Part shown: piece after piece, positions 8,158 through 17,781 of the stretch
Numbering within the stretch: the first letter of the stretch is position 1
Layout of the letters: every line of letters starts with the position of its first letter
Assembly: GCF_900108585.1 (NCBI RefSeq)
Contig: NZ_UESZ01000001.1
Location: forward strand, 2,852,001-2,916,000
Direction of reading: 5' to 3'
DNA from: Branchiibius hedensis
Lineage (GTDB): Bacteria > Actinomycetota > Actinomycetes > Actinomycetales > Dermatophilaceae
Length of the DNA: 64,000 nucleotides
The notes under the pieces: model-generated
Databases searched by the model: none
What the model was told of the DNA's origin: nothing
What the model saw: only the letters and a program-made list of their open reading frames with translations
Made by a program: the position numbers and the translations under genes

Positions 8158-8954
8158 CTGCCATCGCAACGACCGACACGATCCGCGAGGTCGGCGATCC
8201 GCTGCTGAGGATTCGCGGGCTGCACAAGTCGTTCGGCCTGCAGACTGTCCTGGAAGACATCGACCTGGACGTGCACACCGGCGACGTCACCGTGCTGATC
8301 GGCCGCTCCGGTTCGGGCAAGTCGACCCTGCTGCGCTGCGTCAACCACTTGGAGAAGCCGGACGGTGGCTACGTCGAGATCGACGGGCAGATCATCGGCT
8401 ACCGCGAGCACCGCGGCCGGCTGGTCGAGCGTCACCAGCGCGAAATCACCCGCCAGCGCGCGGATCTCGGCATGGTCTTCCAGCAGTTCAACCTCTTCGG
8501 GCACCTGACCGTCTTGGAGAATCTGATCGAGGCGCCCGTGTCCGTGCGTGGCGCGTCCCGGTCCGATGCTTCCCGTACGGCGTCCGAGCTGCTCGCGCGG
8601 GTAGGCCTCGCTGGCCGTGAGGATTCCTTCCCGGCCCAGTTGTCCGGCGGCCAGCAGCAGCGAGTCGCCATCGCTCGCGCGCTCGCGATGCGCCCGCGGC
8701 TGCTGCTCTTCGACGAACCCACCAGCGCACTCGACCCGGAACTGGTCGGGGAGGTGCTCGCGGTGATCCGCGATCTCGCAGCAGACGGGATGACGATGAT
8801 CATCGTGACCCACGAGATCGCCTTTGCTCGCGAGGTTGCCGACACCGTGGTCTTCCTCGACGGCGGTCACATCGTCGAAAAGGGCTCTCCGGCAGAGATT
8901 CTCGACGATCCACAAGACCCGCGCACCCGGGCATTCCTGTCCGCAGTCCTCTAA
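8154..8954 (+). CDS. ABC transporter ATP-binding protein, polar amino-acid family
   Basis: A 266-residue ATPase with Walker A GRSGSGKST (about residues 50-58), Q-loop QQFNLFG, signature LSGGQQQRVAIARALA, Walker B LLLFDEP and switch His in IIVTHE. It belongs to the GlnQ/HisP/TcyC group and should power the permease encoded immediately upstream, with which it overlaps by four bases. In Bacillus the equivalent TcyC/TcyN proteins serve cystine-type uptake; the same role is inferred here from the riboswitch, not from any residue in the ATPase. Confidence 0.93.
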   Translation: MTAIATTDTIREVGDPLLRIRGLHKSFGLQTVLEDIDLDVHTGDVTVLIGRSGSGKSTLLRCVNHLEKPDGGYVEIDGQIIGYREHRGRLVERHQREITRQRADLGMVFQQFNLFGHLTVLENLIEAPVSVRGASRSDASRTASELLARVGLAGREDSFPAQLSGGQQQRVAIARALAMRPRLLLFDEPTSALDPELVGEVLAVIRDLAADGMTMIIVTHEIAFAREVADTVVFLDGGHIVEKGSPAEILDDPQDPRTRAFLSAVL

Positions 8955-8993
8955 CCGGCCCACCTTTCCTTCCTTCGCCTTCCCTCCCCCGGG

Positions 8994-9051
8994 GTTTGGA
9001 AGTCGTTGACCCACGCTCTCGCGATGTGTGGTGCAACGCGCTCCAAACCTC
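8994..9051 (+). other. Intercistronic stem-loop between ATPase and binding-protein genes
   Basis: GTTTGGA and TCCAAAC bracket an inner imperfect stem, GTTGACCCAC / GTGTGGTGCAAC, in the 156-base gap before the solute-binding-protein gene. Such stems often protect or allow separate expression of the binding-protein mRNA. A separate promoter inside the gap cannot be excluded. Confidence 0.4.
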
Positions 9052-9110
9052 AGGAGGCGACCCGCTCCAACCCCACTGTGATTCAGCAAAAACCCTCGAA
9101 AGGAACCACC

Positions 9111-10025
9111 ATGTCCACGCGCCCACTCGTCCCGGCCCTCGCCGTCCTGGGAATCGCTCTCGCCGGTTGCTCCTCCTCCGGCCAGGCTGCCACCTCCTCC
9201 GACCAACCCACCGCTGACCTGGTCAGCGCGGTCAAGGTCGACAACGCTGCTCGCACGTTGTTGCCGCAGACGGTCCAGAAGTCCGACGTCATCACGCTCG
9301 GCACCACCCAGGCAGTCGGTACCGCCGGACTGCCGCACGCGGGGGTCGACAGCAGCGGTCAGGAGATCGGGCTGTCGATCGATCTGCGCAACGCAGTCGC
9401 CAAGAAACTCGGCATCACCTTCAAAGAGGAGTTCGGCACGTTCGCCTCGATCATCCCCGGCGTGCAGAACGGCAAATATCAGGCGGGGCAGGCGAACTTC
9501 GGGGTCACCAAGGCGCGCAGCCAGGTTGTCGACTTCGCGACGTACCTCAATGACGGCCAGGCCTTCCTGGGCCGCAAGGACCTGAAGATCGACAAGGTCT
9601 CGCAGATCACGGATCTGTGCGGTCTGAAGCTCGCGACCTCGCCGGGCACGACCTTCCAGAAACAGTTGGAGAGCCACGCCGGTGATTGCGCCAAGGCGGG
9701 TAAGCCGAACTGGACCGTGCAGTACTTCGCCGACACGGCCCCGATCTACCTAGGGCTGCAGAACGGCAAGGTCGACGTGTTCTTCGGCCCGGCGGTCACG
9801 TTGAAATACCAGGCGACCAAGATCCCGAACACCAAGTACCTCGGGACGTTCTCGACCACCCCGGTCGGTTTCGCCACCGCCAAGGGCTCACCGATCGCTC
9901 CGGCCCTGGTCAGCGCGGTCAACTCGCTGATCAAGGACGGCACCTACGGCAAGATCCTGGCCAAGTGGAAGGTCCCGGACAACGCGATCACCACCTCGCA
10001 GCTGAACCCGCCGGCCCCCTTCTGA
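9111..10025 (+). CDS. ABC transporter substrate-binding lipoprotein
   Basis: A 304-residue solute-binding protein. The ATG at 9111 follows GAAAGGAACC and gives a classical lipoprotein signal with lipobox LAGC at about residues 17-20. The mature part follows the family 3 (amino-acid) binding-protein plan: GLSIDLRNAVAKKLGI, FGTFASIIPGVQNGKYQAGQANFGVTKAR, VDFATYLNDGQAFLG and LQNGKVDVFFGP. It would sit on the outer face of the membrane and deliver the ligand to the permease and ATPase encoded upstream. It is the last gene of the SAM-IV-controlled unit and ends at a large palindrome. Confidence 0.92.
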   Translation: MSTRPLVPALAVLGIALAGCSSSGQAATSSDQPTADLVSAVKVDNAARTLLPQTVQKSDVITLGTTQAVGTAGLPHAGVDSSGQEIGLSIDLRNAVAKKLGITFKEEFGTFASIIPGVQNGKYQAGQANFGVTKARSQVVDFATYLNDGQAFLGRKDLKIDKVSQITDLCGLKLATSPGTTFQKQLESHAGDCAKAGKPNWTVQYFADTAPIYLGLQNGKVDVFFGPAVTLKYQATKIPNTKYLGTFSTTPVGFATAKGSPIAPALVSAVNSLIKDGTYGKILAKWKVPDNAITTSQLNPPAPF

Positions 10026-10033
10026 CCGACGGA

Positions 10034-10092
10034 ACTTCTGCAGCGCAACTCACCTGGCGACCTCCGCGCCACGTGAGTTGCGCAGCGAAAGT
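10034..10092. terminator. Large palindrome A, possible bidirectional terminator
   Basis: ACTTCTGCAGCGCAACTCAC and GTGAGTTGCGCAGCGAAAGT are inverted, with an inner TGGCG/CGCCA stem. It separates convergent genes and has no T-run. A related palindrome occurs at 57273-57331. Confidence 0.6.
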
Positions 10093-10100
10093 CGGGGGCG

Positions 10101-10847
10101 TCAGGGACCGGTCCGGCGCGGCAGCAACCACCAGAGACAACTGGCCAGCACCACCATCGCCAGCAACGTCACACTGAACCGGCGCACCGCAGCAACCCCC
10201 GCGATACGGATTCCCTCGGGCATCGCGTGCACACCCGTGATCGCGGCCAGCAGCACCGGAACGCCGAGCACCGCGACGAGGAACACCCATCGCAATGCCG
10301 GGGTGAGCCGGCGGTCCACCACCGGCCGCCCCGTGTGGCGGTGGTAGCGCCGCACCAGATAGACCACCACGATGAGTACGCCGATCACACCGCTGGCGTA
10401 CTGGGCCCAGCGGCTGGCGGGCATCGGGCCGATGTCGTCGCGCAGCAGCGGGATACGCGAACTGCCCCAGCGCCCGGGGTGGGTGAAGGAATCCCACACC
10501 ACATGGGTCAGCGCGCCGGCGACCACTCCCAGGGCGGCCGCCGGCCACTCCCACGGACGCACCGTCCCGCGATCCGGCACCTGCTCACCGAGAGCCGCAG
10601 GCAGGGCGTCGCGTGTGGGCGTGAGCACGATCAGTCGCCAAGCGACGACGATGACCACGCCAACCGCCAGATCCAGCGTGACCACACCCCGCAACGAATG
10701 CGCCGCGTTGTAGGCGTCCGTGCTGAACAGGAACCACACCAGATCCGGCACCACCGATCCGACGACCCAAGCGGCAGGCACCACCCAACGCCGCGGTTTG
10801 GCGGTCGCCGGTAGGACGGCGGCGATGTGGGCGGGCGTGAACGGCAC
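10101..10847 (-). CDS. DUF4184 family membrane protein
   Basis: A 248-residue membrane protein whose N-terminus MPFTPAHIAAVLP matches the DUF4184 pattern. Another family feature is the ALTHVVWDSFTHPGRWG stretch, with conserved His and Asp. Five or six hydrophobic segments are visible (for example around residues 24-42, 62-80, 110-125, 160-178, 195-213 and 222-240). The HxxWDxxTH arrangement recalls metal-dependent membrane hydrolases, but no function is established for the family. It stands alone, convergent with the importer operon. Confidence 0.8.
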   Translation of the reverse strand: MPFTPAHIAAVLPATAKPRRWVVPAAWVVGSVVPDLVWFLFSTDAYNAAHSLRGVVTLDLAVGVVIVVAWRLIVLTPTRDALPAALGEQVPDRGTVRPWEWPAAALGVVAGALTHVVWDSFTHPGRWGSSRIPLLRDDIGPMPASRWAQYASGVIGVLIVVVYLVRRYHRHTGRPVVDRRLTPALRWVFLVAVLGVPVLLAAITGVHAMPEGIRIAGVAAVRRFSVTLLAMVVLASCLWWLLPRRTGP

Positions 10848-10949
10848 GGCTCAGCGTAGGACGCGGGGCGCCGTACGTCTGGCAGATCACGTCAGGACAC
10901 ATGACCCTTAGGGAAGTGACACCCGGGCGGCCACGGCAGGATGGGACCC

Positions 10950-13346
10950 ATGCGCGACACGCCGACAGCGACGTACCGGCTACAACTCAACGAACACTTC
11001 ACCTTCGCGGACGCCGCCGAGCAGGTGCCCTATCTGCGGGAGTTGGGCGTCTCCCACCTGTACCTGTCCCCGATCCTGACCGCGATGCCGGGCTCCATGC
11101 ACGGGTACGACGTGGTGGACCACTCCGCGATCAATCCGGAGTTGGGCGGTCGCGCGGGTTTCGAGACCCTGGTGCAGGCCGCGCACGAATACGAGCTCGG
11201 GATCATCGTCGACGTGGTGCCCAACCACATGGCCTTCGCGGCACCGGAGAACCTGAATCATCAACTGTGGCAAGTGCTCCGGGATGGTCAGGATGCGGCG
11301 ACAGCTGAGTGGTTCGACATCGACTGGGCGGCCGGCGACGGCAAGCTCGGGATCCCCGTCCTGGGGGACACCCTCGGAAACGTCCTGGCTGCAGGCGAAC
11401 TCAGCATCGACACCAGCGGTGACGAGCCGGTGCTGCGGTACTACGACCACGTGTGGCCGCTCGCAGCAGGCACAGCCAGTGACGACGTCGCCGCGACCGT
11501 TGCGCAGCAGCACTACCGGTTGGCCAGTTGGCACGAGAAAGACCAGGTGCTCAACTACCGCCGCTTCTTCGAGGTCGATGAGCTGATCGCCGTCCGCGTC
11601 GAGATCCCTGAGGTCTTCGACGCGACCCACGCGCTGCTCCTGGAGTTGCACAAAGCGGGCCTGATCGATGGCTTCCGGATCGACCACCCCGACGGCCTGG
11701 CCGATCCCGTGGGTTACCTGGAGCGCCTCAGCGACGGCACCGACAAAGGAACGCCGATCTGGGTCGAGAAGATCCTCGAGGGCAGTGAACAACTGCCCAC
11801 CAACTGGCCGTGCGCGGGCACCACCGGGTACGACGCACTGGGCCTGATCGATACCGCACTGATCGACGAGGCCAGCGCCGACGTCATCGAGAACGAGTGG
11901 GTCGCCTCCGGTGGTGAGCCGGACTACGACACCGCGGTTGCCGCCGCCAAGCGTCAGGTGGTCACGCAGTCCTTCGGCCCGGAGATCGAGCGCCTGACCC
12001 GCCGCGCCGCGCAAGCACTGCCCGATCACGACCCGGACCGGCTTCGCGAGGCGATCACCGAACTCGTCGTGGCCGGTGAGGTGTACCGCGCGTACGCCAA
12101 GCCGGAGACCCGGTTGAGTGAGCAGGCTCGCGCGCGACTCAGCAAGGCGTTCGTCACCGCGGCCGAGACGCGTCCCGACCTCGGCGCGGAGTTGACCGCG
12201 TTGGTCCCGCTGACGGTCTTTGCTGACGACGACCAAGCCGCAACGGATTTCGGCATCCGGTTGCAGCAGACGTGGGGTCCGGTGATGGCCAAGGGCATCG
12301 AGGACACGACGTTCTACCGCTGGAACCCGTTCGTCGCACTGAACGAGGTCGGCGGCGATCCCACTCGCTTTGCGACTGCCGGTCCGGAGCGTTTGACGGC
12401 TTGGTCGGTCACCCGTCCCGACACCTGGCCGCGCACGATGACCACGCTGTCGACCCATGACACCAAGCGTTCCGAAGATGTGCGGGCACGACTAGTCGCA
12501 GTCGGCGGTGACCCCGACGCGTGGTCCCGGATCAGTGCGGCTGCCCGCAAGGAGTCGCAGAAGGCTGGCGTCGATCCCGACGTCGGCCACTTCGTGTGGC
12601 AGACCATCCTCGGCGTCGGGCCGATCGACGACGACCGCCTCACCGGTTACCTCACCAAGGCCTTACGTGAGGCAAAGTTGCACTCGACGTGGACACATCC
12701 GGATGAAGACTATGAGACGAAAGTCATTGCGCTGGCGCAGAAATTCCGTGATTCCGGCTCCACGCACGACGCGATCGAGAACGCCATCACCGAGAACGCC
12801 GACGCCATCCGCGCCTGTGTCCTGGGCGCGCGGACCCTCGAACTCACCATCCCCGGTATCCCGGACACCTACCAGGGCTGCGAGGCACTCGATCTCAGCC
12901 TGGTCGATCCCGACAACCGCCGACCGGTCGACTACGGCGCCAACGCCCGCGCCCTGATCAGCGACACCACGTGGGGCGCCGACCTCAGCGCGGACAAGAC
13001 CCACCTGGTGGGCCGGGTCCTCGAGCTGCGGCGTCGCCTCCCTGGCGTCTTCAACGGTGGCTACCAGCCGATCAAGACCGGAAACGACCACCTGATTGCG
13101 TTCACCCGTGGCAATGCATCGCGACTTCGCCTGCCCGGCAGCGGATCTCGTGATGCAGTCCTCGTGCTGGTGACGCGGGCGCCGGCCCGCCTCGCCCGGT
13201 CTGGTGGGTGGGCGGACACCGAGGTCACGTTGCCTGACGGACCGTGGCGCGATGTGTTGACCGGCGCCGAGACCGCGGGCGGGACCACGGCGGTCGGTGA
13301 GGTGCTCGAGAAGCTGCCGGTCGCCGTACTGGAGAAGGTGTCGTGA
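10950..13346 (+). CDS. treY: Maltooligosyl trehalose synthase
   Basis: A 798-residue glycoside hydrolase family 13 enzyme. It turns the reducing-end alpha-1,4 bond of maltodextrins into an alpha,alpha-1,1 bond, the first step of the TreYZ trehalose route. Visible landmarks are TPTATYRLQLNEHFTF at the start, GIIVDVVPNHMA, nucleophile region DGFRIDHPDGLADP, acid/base region IWVEKILEGSEQLP and TTLSTHDTKRSEDVR. The ATG at 10950 has an AGGATGGGA site; an in-frame ATG three codons earlier is less well placed. treZ follows with a GTGA overlap, but is interrupted, so TreY product may not be converted to free trehalose. Confidence 0.96.
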   Translation: MRDTPTATYRLQLNEHFTFADAAEQVPYLRELGVSHLYLSPILTAMPGSMHGYDVVDHSAINPELGGRAGFETLVQAAHEYELGIIVDVVPNHMAFAAPENLNHQLWQVLRDGQDAATAEWFDIDWAAGDGKLGIPVLGDTLGNVLAAGELSIDTSGDEPVLRYYDHVWPLAAGTASDDVAATVAQQHYRLASWHEKDQVLNYRRFFEVDELIAVRVEIPEVFDATHALLLELHKAGLIDGFRIDHPDGLADPVGYLERLSDGTDKGTPIWVEKILEGSEQLPTNWPCAGTTGYDALGLIDTALIDEASADVIENEWVASGGEPDYDTAVAAAKRQVVTQSFGPEIERLTRRAAQALPDHDPDRLREAITELVVAGEVYRAYAKPETRLSEQARARLSKAFVTAAETRPDLGAELTALVPLTVFADDDQAATDFGIRLQQTWGPVMAKGIEDTTFYRWNPFVALNEVGGDPTRFATAGPERLTAWSVTRPDTWPRTMTTLSTHDTKRSEDVRARLVAVGGDPDAWSRISAAARKESQKAGVDPDVGHFVWQTILGVGPIDDDRLTGYLTKALREAKLHSTWTHPDEDYETKVIALAQKFRDSGSTHDAIENAITENADAIRACVLGARTLELTIPGIPDTYQGCEALDLSLVDPDNRRPVDYGANARALISDTTWGADLSADKTHLVGRVLELRRRLPGVFNGGYQPIKTGNDHLIAFTRGNASRLRLPGSGSRDAVLVLVTRAPARLARSGGWADTEVTLPDGPWRDVLTGAETAGGTTAVGEVLEKLPVAVLEKVS

Positions 13347-14783
13347 AGTTCGAGGTCTGGGCCCCCAATGCCTCCGCAGTCGATCTCGCCCTGGGCGAGC
13401 AACGGATCCGCCTGACCGCGGGCGCGCAGGGCTGGTTCGGCGGTGAGGCGGAGGCGGTTGCAGGTGATCGTTACGGCTACGTGCTGCACACCGATGAGGG
13501 AGAGTCGAAGGTCTTGCCCGACCCCCGGTCGCTGTCCCAACCGGACGGGCCGGACGAGCGGTCGGCCGTGCTCGACCTGGGCGAATACGACTGGCAGGAC
13601 GAAGGATTCACTGCGCCACCACTGAGGGGTGGCGTGGTCTACGAGTTGCACATCGGCACCTTCACCCCGGGCGGCACGTTCGCGACGGCGATCGACCAGT
13701 TGGACTACCTGGCCGATCTGGGGGTGACCGTCGTGGAGGTCATGCCCGTGGCCGCCTTCCCGGGCAGCCGGGGCTGGGGCTACGACGGAGTCTGCCCGTA
13801 CGCCGTGTTCGAACCCTACGGAGGAGCCGCCGGTCTGCAGCGGTTCGTCGACGCATGCCATCAGCGCGGTCTCGCGGTGTGCTTGGACGTCGTCTACAAC
13901 CACCTCGGACCGAGCGGGAACTACCTGCCCAGCTACGGTCCGTACTTCACCGATGCCTACAAGACGCCGTGGGGTTCAGCGGTAAACCTCGACGGCGCGG
14001 GCAGTGATCATGTGCGGCGGTACTTCTTGGACAACGCCATGATGTGGTTGCGCGACTTCCACATCGACGCCCTGCGCCTGGATGCTGTACACGCGTTGAT
14101 GGACGGTCGCGCGTTGCCGTTCCTGGAACAACTCGCCGCCGAGGTGGTCATGCTGGCCACCGCGACCGGGCGGGAACTCACCCTGATCGCCGAGTCCGAC
14201 CGCAACGACCCCGGCACCGTCTCGGCACGCAACGTCGGCGGACTCGGCATGGACGCCCAGTGGGCTGATGACGTCCACCACGCGCTGCACGTGCGACTGA
14301 CCGGCGAAACCGGCGGCTACTACGGCGATTTCGCCGATCCGGAGGCATTGTCCAAGGTGCTGCGGACCCCGTTCTTCCATGACGGCACCTACTCGACGTT
14401 CCGCAATCGTCACCACGGCAGACCGGTCGACCCCGCGACGTCTCCCGGTTGGCGGTTTGTGGCGTCGCTGCAGACGCACGACCAGGTCGGCAACCGTGCC
14501 ACCGGCGACCGACTGGCGGAACTGGTGTCGGTAGGTCGGGTCGCCGCCGGGGCCGCGATGCTGCTGACCAGTCCCTACACCCCGATGCTCTTCATGGGAG
14601 AAGAGTGGGGTGCCACGACGCCCTGGCAGTACTTCACCGACCACCAGGATCCCGAGCTGGCGAAGGCGGTATCGAAGGGTCGGAAGGCCGAATTCGCTTC
14701 TCATGGCTGGGGTTCGGAGGTTCCGGACCCGCAGGATCAGGAGACGTTCACGCGGTCCAAACTTGACTGGTCGCAACCGCAGA
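13343..14783 (+). pseudogene. treZ: Malto-oligosyltrehalose trehalohydrolase, 5' part, disrupted by an IS
   Basis: N-terminal 480 codons of TreZ (GH13), the enzyme that releases trehalose from maltooligosyl trehalose. Features are the N-terminal FEVWAPNAS domain, VYELHIGTFTPGGTF, RGWGYDGVCPYAV, CLDVVYNHLGPSGNY, nucleophile region DALRLDAVHALMD, acid/base region LTLIAESDRND and SLQTHDQVGN. The GTG start overlaps the treY stop. At 14783 an insertion sequence begins, adding RLVPI and a stop at 14801-14803. Bases 14779-14783 (GCAGA) are repeated after the IS; the C-terminal part resumes at 16477. Removing the IS and one repeat gives 1743 bp, a 580-residue protein of normal length. Confidence 0.95.
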
Positions 14784-16471
14784 CCCGACTCGTGCCAATT
14801 TAGTGTGTCGGCCAGGTTGTGCCAGTCGCAGCGAGAATCTCGGCCGCGAGTGGGTTGAGCGGATCGGCGGCGACGTGCTGGTGACCGGCGATTCGCACGG
14901 TGATCTGCTGCAACGGGCGCAGGGTTCGCACGATACTTTTGATGCTGATCCCGGTCTGCTGCTGGAGGTGTCGGCTGATCGCGAGGGCGGCGAACACGAT
15001 GGTCAGGTGGGCTTCGATGGCGTCGCGGTCGTCATGGAAGATCGGCCGGGCTCTCAGGTCGGTTTTGGACATCCGGAACGAGGCTTCTACCTGCCACAGG
15101 TCGTGGTACTTCGCGATCACCTCGGCTGCGGGCATCGTGGCGTTGGGGATGTTGGTGACGTAGCCCTTCAACCCGACCAAGCGCCGAGCCCGATCCAAAC
15201 CTGATTGATCCAATTCGGTTGCGCCGTCGATGGTTTTGACGAACCGGGGCTTTTTGGGTGCCCGTTCCCCATCGACCACGGCCTGCGCGCGTTGCTGCTG
15301 GATCGTCAACGTCTTGGCGTCCCGGACAGCGCGTTTACGGGAGTACGCCCACGCCGCCCGCCACGACAACGGATTGTCCTGCCGGTCCCACACCGGTTCG
15401 GCGGCTTTGTTGGGGTCGTTCTCCGCCTTCGCTGCGGCGCTGACCCGCCGTGGGGTGATGGTGTCGATGACCTGCCCATCAGCGAACGCATCCCCGCGCC
15501 AGTGGAAGTGCTTAGCCAGGTCACCGGGGGCTTTGACGACCCGGGAGCCGACGATGAACCGCAGGTTCGCCTCATCGAGCTTGCCCAGGTTCTCCGCCGA
15601 TAACATGCCGGCGTCGGCGACCACCACCATGTCGGCCAGGCCGTGCCGCTCTTGGAACTGGGTCACGATCGGCACGATCGTGGCGGTCTCGGCCTGGTTG
15701 CCCTCATAGCAGCCGATCTCCAACGGGAACCCTTGGCGGTCCACCAGCAACCCGACCACGATTTGTGGATCGACCCGGCGTTCTTTTGAGTATCCGACCT
15801 TGCGTAGGTCGTCTTCCTGCTCAGCTTCGAAATACAACGTGGTCACGTCGTACAGGCACAAGCTGAGATCTCCTGCGGTAGTGGCGTGTTCGAAGCACGC
15901 AGTCGCCAGGGTGTCGCGGTACTCGGCGCTGGCGCAGCGTTTCAGGGAGCGGAACATCGTGCGCAGCGACGCGTGTTCGACGCCGATCTCGTCCAGGACA
16001 CGCACCGTGTCCGCTTTGGAGGTCGTTCGATGATCCGGGCCAACACGAACTCCCGAAACGCGGCATCGCCGAGCGCGTCGAACCCCAAGGCGGTGTAGGC
16101 CTGCGACAGGACCTCCCACAGGACGGCGCTGGTCTTGCCGGTAATCACGCCCTGACCAGCCGGGACAGCTCCAGCGCTCAGGTCCAGTTCGCCCTGCCCG
16201 GGGTGAAGACGCTGCCGAGCAACCTGCACCAGCACCGCTAGCTCTTGGGCGGTGTGCGCAGAGCCGAGGTGTTCCAGCACCTTGTCGCGTCCATCGACGC
16301 GCTGCGCGATCTGCACGGCGGTCGCGCCCGAGGCGGTCTTGACCTTCCGCACGAACACCACGACCCCAGAATATCGGCCCGATTAGTGTGTCAAAACCTG
16401 CAACCGCAACGCCCTGACCAGCACCGATGACTCGCCGACCGCGAAATCCCGCTCAAGTGGCACGAGTCGGG
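14784..16471 (-). mobile_element. IS1634-like insertion sequence, copy 1 (1688 bp), in treZ
   Basis: Ends are CCCGACTCGTGCCA (14784) and its complement ending at 16471, flanked by the 5-bp direct repeat GCAGA. The single gene is on the minus strand and carries a one-base deletion, so this copy is one base shorter than copy 2 at 18684-20372. Confidence 0.92.
14800..16361 (-). pseudogene. IS1634-family transposase, frameshifted copy
   Basis: Nearly identical to the intact transposase at 18700-20262. Near 16025 it reads GGTCGTTCG where the intact copy reads GGTCGGCTCG. The one-base loss splits the gene into an N-terminal frame (start 16361, frame closing at 15942) and a C-terminal frame (to 14800). 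The DDE landmarks LYDVTTLYFEAE, MVVVADAGMLS and WQVEASFRMSKTDL are all in the larger piece. Unless ribosomal frameshifting rescues it, this copy can only move with transposase from elsewhere. Confidence 0.9.
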
Positions 16472-16476
16472 GCAGA

Positions 16477-16778
16477 CAGGCGATCACGCACGGGTGCTGC
16501 AGTGGTACCGAACCTTGATCGCGTTGCGGCATCAGGTCGCGGACCTGAGCGATCCCGCTCTCGGCACCATCGCCACGACCATCGACGACGACCTCATCCG
16601 GATCCAGCGTGGGGCCTACCGGTTGGTGATCAACCTGCGCAACGAGAGCGTCCCGATCGGCCTCAGTCCCGACGAGGTCGTCGTGGCCGCATTCGACGCC
16701 GAACTCGACCAGAGCACAGCCGGATCCGACAAGCCGGTGGTCAACATCGAACCGGACGGGACTGTGCTGATCGGCTAG
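16477..16778 (+). pseudogene. treZ: treZ, 3' part after the IS
   Basis: Continues TreZ directly: after the second GCAGA copy (16472-16476) the frame reads GDHARVLQWYRTLIALRHQ and ends GTVLIG with a stop at 16776-16778. The stretch has the C-terminal beta-domain pattern of TreZ (IRIQRGAYRLVINLRNE). It has no start of its own, so it is presumably not expressed as a useful protein. Confidence 0.92.
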
Positions 16779-17116
16779 CCTCCCCACCCTGCAGACGCCA
16801 CGCTGGACAGGTCAAAGTTGACACTGATAAGCAAGGCGACGCCTCACACCGAGGCGGGGCGAAAGAGGGTCTACACAATCCACGGTGTAGAAGCTCGTGC
16901 AGAGCCACTTACCTGCACCCTTCCGTGCACGAACTCAAAGGGACCGCAACTGGCCTCATCGCCATCACTGGCGTTCCCAATCCCACGGCGGACGCCCTCT
17001 CTTCAACGCCTCACTCAATCCACGGGCCCCTACGAAAGTTGGAATCGGCAGCGACTTTTCCACCCACTTGCCTAGCGGGAACAAGGGGTACTATTTGTCG
17101 CCGTCCGGCGATCCAA
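16779..17116. other. Gene-poor stretch between treZ and the island
   Basis: No convincing gene. Composition becomes less GC-rich here, and short frames on both strands (for example a 92-codon plus-strand frame ending at 17175) show no recognisable family. The change marks the left edge of the accessory island. It may hold remains of a decayed gene. Confidence 0.4.
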
Positions 17117-17440
17117 CTAGCCGGAAAGTGGGATCTTCTGTAAGGCCAGTGGAATCTCCATATACCCAATTTTGATAAGGTCCTTCTTGCGAGCATCTGA
17201 ATTTACTGAAACGATGAATATCGGTCCTCCCCACTCACTTACGTCCATTGCATCAGACAAACCTGGAGCCTCCGGATATGAAACGATTGATATCCAGCAG
17301 AGTTCACCAAGCGGCAGGATAGTGTGAGTCACCACACCCACAACGAACCGACCTCCGACAGGAAGGGCGAAGACCAACCCCGGATCGGAGCGTCTCAAAT
17401 CTCCCTTGGCGGGTTGATAATCCCCGTGAGCCTGATTCAT
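17117..17440 (-). CDS. Small protein, possibly Imm26-like immunity protein
   Basis: A 107-residue frame with markedly lower GC than the chromosome around it. The pattern DPGLVFALPVGGRFVVGVV near residues 20-38 recalls the opening strands of Imm26-type immunity proteins (G-x-VFA-x-PL-x-GR-x-x-x-G). Further on come SEWGGPIFIVSVN and GYMEIPLALQKIP. This is pattern memory only, not a search result. The ATG at 17440 lies just 12 bases from an IS256 remnant, so the gene has lost its original upstream context and may be N-terminally trimmed. It could be an orphan immunity gene of the degraded toxin locus to the right. Confidence 0.45.
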   Translation of the reverse strand: MNQAHGDYQPAKGDLRRSDPGLVFALPVGGRFVVGVVTHTILPLGELCWISIVSYPEAPGLSDAMDVSEWGGPIFIVSVNSDARKKDLIKIGYMEIPLALQKIPLSG

Positions 17441-17451
17441 TTGCACGACCG

Positions 17452-17525
17452 CTGCTCGTCGGGGAAATGGCCCCGTCGACTGGTCGCGGCCCGGAACCGG
17501 CGTTTAACGACTCGATCCCGTTGGT
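17452..17525 (-). mobile_element. IS256-family remnant, part 1
   Basis: About 74 bases close to 22617-22690 of the intact IS256-type element, encoding part of GIESLNARFRAATRRRGHFPDEQ. It stops at the left edge of the IS110 element and resumes at 20710. Confidence 0.75.
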
Positions 17526-17781
17526 ACCGGGTATGAAAGACCTCAGGCGTCCGCGTGTTGTTCTGCTGGCCCGACCGTACTGGTTGGGCGTACGGTGCGA
17601 CCGTCCGGGACAGGGGCGTCTGGGGAACCAGCACGGGCAGGCCGTTCTTACACAATGAGTTGTGAACTCGCGTTAGTAGTTGGCCGCCCCTGCGACTGGT
17701 CCGGCTGCGCTGAGAGCGCGTATCCGTAGGTGTCGTTCCGCCCACCGGTTCCCCGATCACTACTGACGAAAGGGATAGGTG

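Noticed and set aside
8040-9677. A 545-codon minus-strand frame opposite the ABC importer genes
   Set aside because: It is the high-GC complement of three well-supported plus-strand genes and has no recognisable motif.
16897-17175. A 92-codon plus-strand frame at the island edge
   Set aside because: No ribosome binding site, no family resemblance, and it overlaps the better-supported minus-strand gene.
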